A program made the position numbers and the translations under genes. From the NCBI GenBank assembly GCA_023406985.1, contig JAEXTK010000010.1, forward strand, positions 1 to 5,555: a DNA stretch of 5,555 bases. The letters run 5' to 3'. A model generated the notes under the pieces. The model was given only the letters and a program-made list of their open reading frames with translations. It searched no databases and was not told the origin of the DNA. Positions 1-5,555 of the stretch are shown piece after piece. Source of the DNA: Spirochaetota bacterium. GTDB taxonomy: Bacteria; Spirochaetota; Spirochaetia; Treponematales; Breznakiellaceae. The first letter of the stretch is position 1, and every line of letters starts with the position of its first letter.

Positions 1-3000
1 TCCGCCTCGAACCGGATCGTCGGGGCGATCGTGTCCACCGTGACCGGCCCGACCCTCGTGTTCGCCGACCAATCGCCCGCGCCGTTCCGGGCGCCCACGA
101 GGACCGTATAGGAGGCGGCCTCCGCGAGCGCGAGGCCTTCGGCCGTGAAGGCGGCCACGGAAAGATTCCCCGGAGCCCGCTCGGCCGCGATCGTCCGCCA
201 TTGGATCGACCCGCCCGCGCCCTCTATGCCTATCCTGAACGCGGTGAACCCGCTCTCGTCGTCGGTCGCATTGAACGCGATCCCTTCTAGGGAACTCGCG
301 CTCCGGCTATACCGGGGGACGGTCGCCGCGGGCGCCGCCGGCGGCGTCTTGTCGATGAGGATGCCGCCGCTCGTCGCCGCCCCCGCCCACGCGCCGGCGC
401 CGTTCCGCGCCCGAACGCGCACGTAGAGGAGCGAACGGTCGCTCACCGTCCCCTGGAGCGCCGAGAACGCGATCGTCGCGTCGAGGGCGCCTCCATTCGA
501 CGCGCCGACCCACCCGCCCGTATACGCGTACGGATCCGTCATCGTCCCCGCGCAGTACTGCCATTCTCGGATGCCCGATTCCGCGTCGGCGGCCTCGGCG
601 TACACCGCCGCCGAGGTCGAGGCGTAGGCAGGGAATCGGGTCGTCGTCATCGCGGGCGGCGTGCGGTCCATCACGATCGGCTCGCTCAGGCCCCACGCCG
701 CGCTCGTTCTTCCGCTCTTCGCGTACGCCCTCACGTAGAGGCGATAGCTGCCGTCGGCCAGGCCGGCCACGGGATGCTCGTAGAAGGCCTCGCTCCCCAC
801 GTCGATCCACGCGGCCGCGGCGGGATTGGAGCCCGCCTTCACCAATGCGACGGAAAAGTGATCGATGGGAGAGGCGGCCGTATAGTCCCAGTCGAAGCGC
901 GCCGCCGCCGCGTCCAGATTGCCGCGGACCGCGCCGATCGCGGGACTCGTCCCGTCGTAGACCACCCCGCCCGAATAACCGTACTCCGCGAGGCCCGCCT
1001 CGTTCCTGCACTCGGCGCGGAACGTCGTGATCTTCCCTTCCGCGAGCGGGGCCTGTCCCCCGAACGCGAAGTAGGGTTCCGCCGATAGGTACGGCGTCGC
1101 CCCTTCCCGTCTCTTCCAAGTCTTGAGCGCCGGATCCCAGTCGCCCGCCTCGGCCGCGTACGTCATGCCGGTGAGGTCCTCCACGGCGTCCACGTACAGG
1201 CGGACGTTCTCCTTCGTCGCCGTATATTGGACGTCGTCCGCTCCGTCGCCGACGAGGAGCAGGACCTTCGCGACGAAGGGCGCCGTATCGTCGCACACGA
1301 TCCCGTCGCTCGTTCCCACGCTCGATAGGCCCGCCCCGTTGGTCGCGCGGACCACGAAGTACCAGACGTCCCGGTGCGCCCGCGCCGCGTCCGCCGCTCC
1401 CGCGACGGCGCTCGTCCCGCCTTCCGCGTCGTGCCATACGACCGAGGCGAGGTCGCGCGGAGTCTTCGTCACGCCCCACTCGTAGGCGACCGTACCGCTC
1501 TCGGCGTCCTCTCGCGTCCAGCGCCAATCGGCCTCCAAGGCCTGGGCGGTATTCATCGCCTCCCCCTGGTCCATGACCGACGGGATCGGCGGCGGCGTGT
1601 CGTCGATCCGGATCGGGCGGCTCCGCAGCTCGCCCGTTTCCCCCGCCCCGTTCGTCGCCCGGAGGCGCACGTACACGCGGTCGCCGCCGCGGAGCGCCGC
1701 GGCCCCGCTTCCCGTCCGCACGTTCAGGGAATAGCCGTCCATGCGCGCAGCGGTCGGCAACGCCGACCATGCGGAAACGACGTCCACGCCGCCTGAGCCG
1801 TTGATCCGCTCAACCTGCGCCTCGATCCGCGCGATGCCCGATTCGTCGTCCGCCGTCTTCCAGCCCAGCTTCAGGCCGGACGAGGCGCAGGCCGCGGGGA
1901 CCGAAAGCCCCTTCTCCGCGTCGAAGAGCGGCGCGCTCCCGTCGACGAGGGCCCCCGCGCTCCGCCCGATCGCCGAAAGGCCGCCCCCCTCGAATACGGC
2001 CTGGGCCTCTATGGCGTACGTCAGCCCGCTCTCCACGGTGGTATCGAGATACGCTTCCCGCACGCCGGTCTCGAGCCACGGCCCCGCGCTCCCGCTCGAG
2101 TCCACCGACCGGTAGCGGTAGCCGGTTACCTTCTCGCTCCCGTAGTAGGTCCACCGCCCCCAGAGCGGTTCCTTGTCGGACACGTACGGGCCGCGGTCCA
2201 GGACGACCATCCCCGAAGGAGGCGCGACCGCGAAGGAATTCCCCGCGGCGACCTCCGTCCCCGCTCCCGCGTTGTTCTCGGCCCGGATGCGGACGCGGTA
2301 GGTCCCCGCCGCGTCCGCGGGCAGCGGTAGCGTGAAGGCGGCCTCGCCGGTCGGTTTCCAAAGCCACCCGTCCACGTTGCCCGCGATCTTGCGGCTCAAG
2401 AGCGCGGCGTCCGCGTCGGTCCCGAGGCGGATGCCGATGCGCGCGATCCCCGATTCCGGATCGGCCGCCGTCGCCGCGATGCGGCCGACGCCGCCTGCCA
2501 TCGCCGCCTGTCCCGTCGCCGCGAGTCCCGTCGGAGAACTCGCATCGAAGACGAAGTCCCCGCTCGACTTCTCCGTAACGAGCCCCGCGCCGTTCGTCGC
2601 CTTGGCGAGGATGCGGTAACGCCGGCCGCTTACGGCGCCCGCGGCTACCGCCGCGGCCACGCTCGTCTTCCATACGACGTCCGTTCCTTCCTCCGCGAGC
2701 GCGTACGCCGCGGTCGATCCGCTGCCGGGATCCTGGTGCGTGAACGTGACCTTGAGGAGCGCGAGGTTCGAACAGTACAGGGCACCTGCGGTTTCGGTGA
2801 AGCCGGTGACGCCGAGCGACGCCTCCGGCGGCGAGGTATCGATGGTCCTGCCCGTGCCGTCGGTGAACGGGGCGGAGACGTTCCCCGCCCAGTCCACCGC
2901 CTGGAGCACCAGGTACGACCTCGCCTCCTCCACGCTATCCATGACGAAGGTCCGTTCGTAGACGGCTTCCCCGCTCTCTCCCGCCGCCGGCGCGCTCGCC

Positions 3001-5555
3001 CGTCCGCTCACCGTCCGCCACGTCGCCGGGACCTCCCCCGGCGCCGCGACCGTCCCGTACTTGATTTCCTTGATGCCCGCATAGTCGTCGCGGACGGTGA
3101 CCCGGCCGATCGCCGCCGAGGAATCGAGGTAGGTTCCCGTCGCTCCCGTCACCGAAAAACCGGTGATCACGGGAGGGCCCGCGTCGAGCCGGATTTGGCC
3201 GCTCGTGAAGACGCCCTCGTTCCCCGCCGCGTCGCGGACGACGATCCTGAGGACCGCAGCCTTTCCCGCGAGAGGAGAAAGGTCCAGCGTCCACTTCCCC
3301 GCCGTTCCGGCCCCGGCCGTCAGGGAGACCGTCTTCCCATCCCGCGTCGCCTGGGCCTCCACGGTATACGCGTTGGCTTCCCGCACTTCGAAGGGGAACG
3401 CCGCGTCCTTCGTGAACAAGGAGGCCGGCGTGGCAGCGACGATTTCCGGATCCCGGCCGTCCACCGTGAACGAAGCCTCCGCGGACCGCGACGAACCGCC
3501 GTACCCGTCCGTCGTTTCCACGTACCACGCGTACGCGTGGCCGTCCGCGAGCGTTCCGGCGGCCGCTTCCAGGCGCGCCTCACGAAGGCCGCCTTGGAGG
3601 AGCGCGTAGCCGCCGCTCGCCTTGTCCGCGAGGTACACCGCGTAGCCGAGCGCGTCCAAATCCGCGTCGAAGGGAGCCGTCCATGCGAAGGTCGCCGTCG
3701 GCTTCGCCAGAGGCGACGGGCCGCGCGCCTCCGCCGCCGCGGGCGGGAAGTTGGCCGCCGCCGCGGTCGCCGGGTACCAGAACTCCGTTGCCGCGCACAC
3801 GACTCCGTCGCTCGTCAGGCTCTGCAATCGATAGAGGTGCCGACCATGCGCCGGCCGATCTCCATGGACGATCTTCGAAACGCCGCCGCTCCCCGTCATC
3901 GATCCCACGGTTTGGAAGGCGCCCGCGTTCTGGTACGCGAGGCGTTGCTCGCCGGCGAACGATCCCGATGCGGCGAACGAGTACTCGCGGGCTACCCCGC
4001 CGTCTTCCTTCACGCGCCACGAACTGGAGCCCGCGACCGCCGCAAGCGGCACGTAGGCCCGAACGGTTTTCGTCGCCGCCGCCGAGAGGTTCCCCGCCCG
4101 GTCCTCGCTCCGGATGGATACGGCGAACGGGGCGTCCGCCGCCGCGGCCCGCGTCGGCACCGCGAACGAGACGGTCGCCCCCGCAGGATTCAGCGTCCGC
4201 GTCTCGCCCCCAACCTCGACCGTGTATCGATAGAGGTCAGAATCGGCGTAGGTCCAATCGATCATCGCGTCCCGGTTCTCGTCGAAGCGGTAACCGGCGA
4301 CGAATTGGAGCGACGGGGCGGTCCGGTCCGCCTTCGTGGCGAAGCTCGAGGTCGTCGCGTTGCCCGCTTTGTCGAAAGCCGCGGAGCGGATATACGTCAC
4401 CGTCTTCTCGGGTACGGCGGGCATCGGCCAGAGCGCGGAGCGCAGCGCGCCGTCGCTCGCGCTCAGGCTCAGTCCCGCGCTCCCCGCCCTGAGCGAGGTG
4501 ACCTGCGCAGCGCTCAGGGCGGTCGCGTCCAGGACGCCGCTTCCGCTGAGCGGGTACAGCGTCGCGGGCGGGGCGGAATCGGGCGACGTCGCATTCCACA
4601 TCACGATCCGTTCAGCGCCCGAGATTTCCGGAATCGAGGGATCGGTCGCGGACAATTCGACGGCCACCACGGGGCCCGAGGAACCGTTTGCCTCCAGCGC
4701 CGCGATGCGTTCCTTCCGGGAGGTCGAGTAGGTCCAGAATCCGGCGACGAGCGTCGGCGCCGCCGCGTCCACGAGCACCGGGATTTCGGGGTACGGATGG
4801 ACCGCCGCCGCTTCCCCGCCGAGCGCGTAACGCTCGGTCACTTCGGCACGGAGCGTCCATCGGCCCGACAGGTTCGCCGGATCGAAGACGGCTTCCCCGC
4901 CGCTCGCCGCGTACGATCGGGTCGATCCGTCCGGAGCCGTCGCCGTCACCTTCCACGAGACTTCGTCCCCGTCGGCGTCCTTCCCGTTCGCCACGTCCGC
5001 GCTCATCCCGACGAAGCGCAGGGTTTCGCCGCGAGCCAGCCCGACGATATCCGAACCCGCCCATTCGATACCGCCCGCACTCACCGTCGCGATCGTCGTC
5101 GCGGGGGAGGGACCGGCGAGGACCTGGAAGGCGTACGCGGGAACACTGTTCGGTATCGACGCCTCGCCCGTCTTCACGGTTTCCGTGGTCGCGCAATCGA
5201 CGTACGCGAGTTCGACCTCGTATCGGACCTTCTTGTGCGCGTACGTCGCCGACGGCAACGTATCCGTGAAGACCGCGACGCCGTCCGACGTGGACCAACG
5301 CGCGTCGGTCTTGCCCACGGCCATGGTCGCGTCCAGGAGACCGTCGACGTACCGGCGTATGGTATATAGCCCGTTCTTGATTGATGGATCGAAGAGCCCA
5401 GCCAGGGAACGCGAGAAACGAAGCGTCGGCCGGTAGGCGAAGGCTCCGCCCGTAACCTGCGCGGCGCCGCAGGCCAAGACCATGGACGGCTTCTTGGGCG
5501 GAATCAGGAGAGTGAACGACGGCGCAGCCTCCGCCGCGGTCCGGTTCCCGAGGTT
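1..5555 (-). CDS. Giant FnIII/Ig-like tandem-repeat protein, internal fragment (both ends outside window)
   Basis: The codon frame occupies bases 3-5555 read leftward, giving 1851 codons with no stop; I translated all of it. No start or stop lies in the window, so the protein exceeds 1851 residues. It is a chain of beta-sandwich domains of about 85-147 residues. Recurrent marks are a D-x-[TS]-x-P-like hinge between units (for example D1422-P1426, D1735-P1739, D1841-P1845), a D-x-ESG-I loop after the second strand (1032-1037, 1236-1241, 1657-1662), and Y-x-V-x-[AV]-x-NGAG near the end of a unit (1295-1305, 1399-1409, 1816-1827). These are typical of FnIII and bacterial Ig-like domains. Only 8 cysteines are present (29, 121, 587, 928, 1223, 1421, 1516, 1668), spread singly over different units. 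No hydrophobic stretch long enough for a membrane span or signal peptide is seen. By inference it is a secreted or surface stalk or adhesin-like protein. FnIII arrays attached to an enzyme beyond the window cannot be excluded. Confidence 0.95.
36..353 (-). repeat. Unit 17: FnIII/Ig-like domain with ESGF
   Basis: Residues 1735-1840, hinge D1735-K-T-P-P1739. FNATDDESGFTAFRIGIEG (1761-1779), IQWRTIA (1784-1790) and YTVLVGARNGAGDWS (1816-1830) give the full consensus. A new hinge, D1841-T-I-A-P1845, follows and opens an eighteenth unit (bases 3-35) that leaves the window, so the array continues downstream. Confidence 0.8.
354..668 (-). repeat. Unit 16: FnIII/Ig-like domain with ESGI
   Basis: Residues 1630-1734, hinge D1630-R-T-P-P1634. 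It has YAEAADAESGIREWQYCAGT (1652-1671), a Gly-rich loop with W1682, and LLYVRVRARNGAGAW (1709-1723), followed by TSGGILID. Cys1668 lies in the C strand. It closely follows the consensus of units 12, 13 and 17. Confidence 0.8.
669..956 (-). repeat. Unit 15: canonical FnIII domain
   Basis: Residues 1534-1629, hinge D1534-G-T-S-P1538. ARFDWDYTAASPIDHFSVAL (1552-1571) gives B and C strands with W1556 and F1567. AWIDVG (1582-1587) follows, then VAGLADGSYRLYVRAYAKSG (1596-1615), the 'L-x-x-G-x-Y-x-x-x-V-R-A' FnIII tyrosine-corner region. It lacks an ESG loop, as expected for the short class. Confidence 0.8.
957..1292 (-). repeat. Unit 14: long divergent domain
   Basis: Residues 1422-1533, hinge D1422-D-T-A-P1426. 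VRLYVDAVEDLTGMTYAAEA (1451-1470) puts a degenerate loop, EDLTGM, where ESGI stands in other long units. It then has W1473 and W1481, FRAECRNEAGLAEYG (1512-1526) and YSGGVVYDGTSP. It contains two cysteines, 1421 at its border and 1516, which could be too far apart or mispaired for a disulphide; this cannot be judged here. Confidence 0.65.
1293..1604 (-). repeat. Unit 13: FnIII-like domain
   Basis: Residues 1318-1421, hinge D1318-D-T-P-P1322. ADWRWTREDAESGTVAYEWG (1342-1361) combines a W-x-W B strand with an AESG loop, followed by VVWHDAEGG (1372-1380) and VWYFVVRATNGAGLSS (1397-1412). It ends in TSDGIVCDDTAP (1415-1426), a segment repeated with variation in units 14 and 16. Confidence 0.8.
1605..1943 (-). 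repeat. Unit 12: long FnIII/Ig-like domain with ESGIARI
   Basis: Residues 1205-1317, hinge D1205-G-S-A-P1209. It has LKLGWKTADDESGIARIEAQ (1228-1247), AWSALP (1262-1267) and DRVYVRLRATNGAG (1292-1305). The pattern 'W-x-x-x-D-x-ESGI ... W ... Y-V-R-x-R-A-x-NGAG' is a well-formed example of the array's consensus. Cys1223 is single. Confidence 0.8.
1944..2198 (-). repeat. Unit 11: short FnIII domain
   Basis: Residues 1120-1204, 85 residues, the shortest unit. It starts LDRGPYVSD and has GRWTYYGSEKVTGYRYRSV (1133-1151) as B-C strands with W1135 and Y1146/Y1148. W1160 and E1162 follow, with LTYAIEAQAVFEGGG (1178-1192) as the F strand. The NGAG turn is replaced by EGGG. Confidence 0.75.
2199..2546 (-). 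repeat. Unit 10: long FnIII/Ig-like domain with ESGIARI
   Basis: Residues 1004-1119, hinge D1004-A-S-S-P1008. It carries AADPESGIARIRIG (1030-1043), whose ESGIARI is identical to that of unit 12, then WLWK (1064-1067), a closing TYRVRIRAENNAGAG (1085-1099), and a slightly extended linker with PPSG at 1112-1115. Confidence 0.75.
2547..2840 (-). repeat. Unit 9: FnIII-like domain, first with NGAG loop
   Basis: Residues 906-1003, hinge D906-T-S-P-P910. B-strand LLKVTFTH (933-940) is followed by a Gly/Ser loop, then VVWKTSV (960-966) and RRYRILAKATNGAG (978-991). The YRILAKATNGAG segment is the FnIII F strand and turn. Cys928 is single. Confidence 0.7.
2841..3185 (-). repeat. Unit 8: long Ig-like domain with DDYAGI loop
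   Basis: Residues 791-905, hinge D791-P795. The loop RDDYAGIKEIKYG (822-834) occupies the place of the ESG-I loop of later units. The F-G region is YLVLQAVDWAGNVS (881-894). This is the last unit carrying the D-x-AGN type of loop; units further along use NGAG. Confidence 0.7.
3186..3461 (-). repeat. Unit 7: bacterial Ig-like domain
   Basis: Residues 699-790, hinge D699-G-R-D-P703. It shows PFEVREANAYTVEA (721-734), GKWTLDLSPLAGK (753-765) and LRIVVRDAAGNEG (769-781). The order 'strand, aromatic-Thr-Val-Glu, G-x-W-x-L-x-L, D-x-AGN' is typical of bacterial Ig-like repeats of large surface proteins. It has no ESG loop. It is the first short member of the alternating series. Confidence 0.7.
3462..3746 (-). 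repeat. Unit 6: canonical FnIII domain
   Basis: Residues 604-698. This is the clearest FnIII in the window. FAWTAPFDADLDALGYAVYL (623-642) carries the B-strand Trp625, an acidic D-x-D-x-D loop and the C-strand Tyr638/Tyr641. TLADGHAYAWYVETTDGYGG (668-687) carries the 'L-x-x-G-x-x-Y-x-W-x-V-x-A-x-D-x-x-G' E-F pattern. It ends in ASFTVDG. In many bacteria this subtype occurs in secreted and cell-wall proteins. Confidence 0.8.
3525..3540. repeat. 16-bp perfect palindrome in coding sequence
   Basis: ccacgcgtacgcgtgg reads the same on both strands and does not extend further. On the minus strand it encodes His-Ala-Tyr-Ala-Trp (673-677) in the F strand of unit 6. It probably arises from the preferred GCG and TAC codons around alternating Ala-Tyr, not from a binding site. 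Confidence 0.6.
3747..4046 (-). repeat. Unit 5: divergent FnIII-like domain
   Basis: Residues 504-603. Core-like positions are W513, Y541 and F547, followed by HLYRLQSLTSDGV (573-585), which fits an FnIII F-strand and turn. The unit lacks the standard hinge at either side and ends in an Ala-rich linker (598-610) before unit 6. Cys587 is single. The fold is inferred from strand pattern and its place in the array. Confidence 0.5.
4047..4328 (-). repeat. Unit 4: Ig/FnIII-like domain
   Basis: Residues 410-503. It opens with DRTAP, then IDWTYADSDLYRYTVEV (432-448), a B-C strand pair with Trp434 and Tyr442/Tyr444 at expected core positions. It closes with FAVSIRSEDRAGNLS (477-491). The DRAGN loop (485-489) is the bacterial Ig-like signature also seen in units 3, 7 and 8. 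Confidence 0.7.
4329..4769 (-). repeat. Unit 3: oversized Ig-like domain with insertion
   Basis: Residues 263-409, 147 residues against about 85-116 for units 4-17. It starts with the hinge D263-P267 and WTY (274-276). It has an SATD loop (302-305) and an interrupted ISGAERIVMW (311-320) that resembles the D-x-ESG-I loop of later units. It ends with AFDKAGNATTSS (393-404) and the hinge D410-R-T-A-P414. The extra length sits at about residues 321-376 and is rich in Ser, Ala, Leu and Gly. The underlying DNA contains a 12-bp inverted repeat. Confidence 0.6.
4484..4522. repeat. 12-bp perfect inverted repeat inside the unit 3 insertion
   Basis: Bases 4484-4495 (ccgccctgagcg) and 4511-4522 (cgctcagggcgg) are exact reverse complements around a 15-base loop. 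The 8-base core cgctcagg also occurs at 4460-4467, and gctcag is tandemly doubled at 4461-4472. All of it is in frame within the coding sequence. No U-tract follows, so it is not a standard terminator. Confidence 0.7.
4770..5144 (-). repeat. Unit 2: PKD/Ig-like domain
   Basis: Residues 138-262. The sequence KDADGDEVSWKV (192-203) resembles the D-x-DGD-x-x-x-W motif of PKD and related Ig-like domains, which often lies next to Ca2+-binding loops in such families. It is preceded by a strand with R180-F181 and followed by VFDP at 223-226 and GRWTLRAEVTE (231-241), the usual 'G-x-W/Y-x-V' closing strands. It ends in the hinge D263-A-A-A-P267. This unit is more acidic and differs in type from its FnIII neighbours. 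PKD versus generic bacterial Ig cannot be settled by eye. Confidence 0.55.
5151..5474 (-). repeat. Unit 1: atypical FnIII-like domain
   Basis: Residues 28-135. A strand around 44-47 leads into an F55-D56-P57 loop, then GLYTIRRYVDG (62-72), which resembles the central C strand of FnIII domains. Later come VAVFTD (93-98) and YEVELAYVD (112-120), which fit the F strand. It has no D-x-T-x-P hinge and no ESG loop, so it is a divergent member. Cys121 lies in the predicted F-G region. The fold assignment rests on strand pattern only. Confidence 0.5.
5487..5555 (-). other. C-terminal tail of an upstream Ig-like domain
   Basis: Residues 1-23 begin with LGN at 2-4, matching the D-x-AGN loop that precedes the last strand in other units, followed by a strand-like segment (SFTLLI, 13-18) and a PPKKP hinge at 19-23. 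This is the end of a domain whose body lies beyond base 5555, so the array extends upstream. Confidence 0.6.

Noticed and set aside
145..426. Small plus-strand open frames, for example at 145-426, 1123-1485, 1741-2115, 3163-3609 and 4336-4731
   Set aside because: They overlap fully with well-supported FnIII units on the minus strand and their products show no recognisable features.
307..1770. 487-codon open frame on the minus strand in another frame
   Set aside because: The product is almost entirely Arg/Gly/Asp with no core pattern. It is a G+C-driven shadow of the real frame, which shows strand periodicity, hinges and conserved aromatic positions over the same bases.
1810..2673. 287-codon minus-strand frame, and similar ones at 2935-3528, 3580-4020, 4237-4599 and 4612-5298
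   Set aside because: All lie in the same alternative minus frame and share the same Arg/Gly-rich composition. None has a plausible family match or a ribosome-binding context.
4484..4522. Inverted repeat as a transcription terminator
   Set aside because: It lies in the middle of an open coding frame and has no T-rich tract on either strand.
2736..5369. 877-codon open frame on the plus strand
   Set aside because: It is the register-matched antisense of the FnIII frame. Its product is Arg-rich with no domain pattern, and its length follows from the rarity of TTA, CTA and TCA in the sense gene.
1..5555. CRISPR array or DNA tandem repeats, tRNA/rRNA genes, insertion sequences
   Set aside because: Repeats exist at the protein level only and are diverged. 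No regularly spaced identical DNA repeats, cloverleaf-like segments, transposase motifs or terminal inverted repeats were seen.
1..5555. Assigning a specific phylum, or a named adhesin or enzyme
   Set aside because: FnIII and Ig-like arrays are spread widely among bacteria, and the diagnostic terminal domains lie outside the window.

Overview
The window is one continuous piece of coding DNA on the minus strand. Read from base 5555 down to base 3, one frame stays open for 1851 codons. It has no stop, and neither the true start nor the true end is in view. The translation is a very large tandem array of fibronectin type III-like (FnIII) and bacterial Ig-like beta-sandwich domains. Seventeen complete units can be delimited, plus the tail of one before them and the first residues of one after. 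No signal peptide, membrane segment, catalytic domain, sorting signal or second gene is visible. There is also no intergenic DNA, so promoters, terminators and RNA genes are not expected here, and I saw none.

The organism is a high-G+C bacterium, roughly two-thirds G+C by eye, with codons ending overwhelmingly in G or C. In this frame TTA is absent, CTA occurs five times and TCA twice. Giant FnIII/Ig arrays of this kind occur in several free-living or environmental groups (for example spirochaetes, planctomycetes and myxobacteria). The sequence alone does not let me choose between them.

Layout, in the direction of translation and numbered from the first codon in the window: residues 1-23 are the tail of an upstream domain; 28-135 an atypical FnIII-like unit; 138-262 a PKD/Ig-like unit with a DADGD motif; 263-409 an oversized Ig-like unit with a Ser/Ala/Leu-rich insertion; 410-503, 504-603 and 604-698 three units, the last a textbook FnIII; 699-1840 eleven consecutive units whose borders are nearly all marked by a D-x-[TS]-x-P-like hinge; 1841-1851 the start of the next unit. 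Two patterns stand out. From unit 7 to unit 16 the lengths alternate short and long, which suggests a two-domain super-repeat of about 200 residues. The loop motif late in each unit also changes from D-x-AGN in the first half to NGAG in the second half.

The likely job is that of a long extracellular or cell-surface stalk, adhesin or matrix protein, inferred only from the domain type. Enzymatic or binding modules, if any, would lie outside the window. I found no convincing evidence of an undescribed system here. The interest lies in the repeat architecture.
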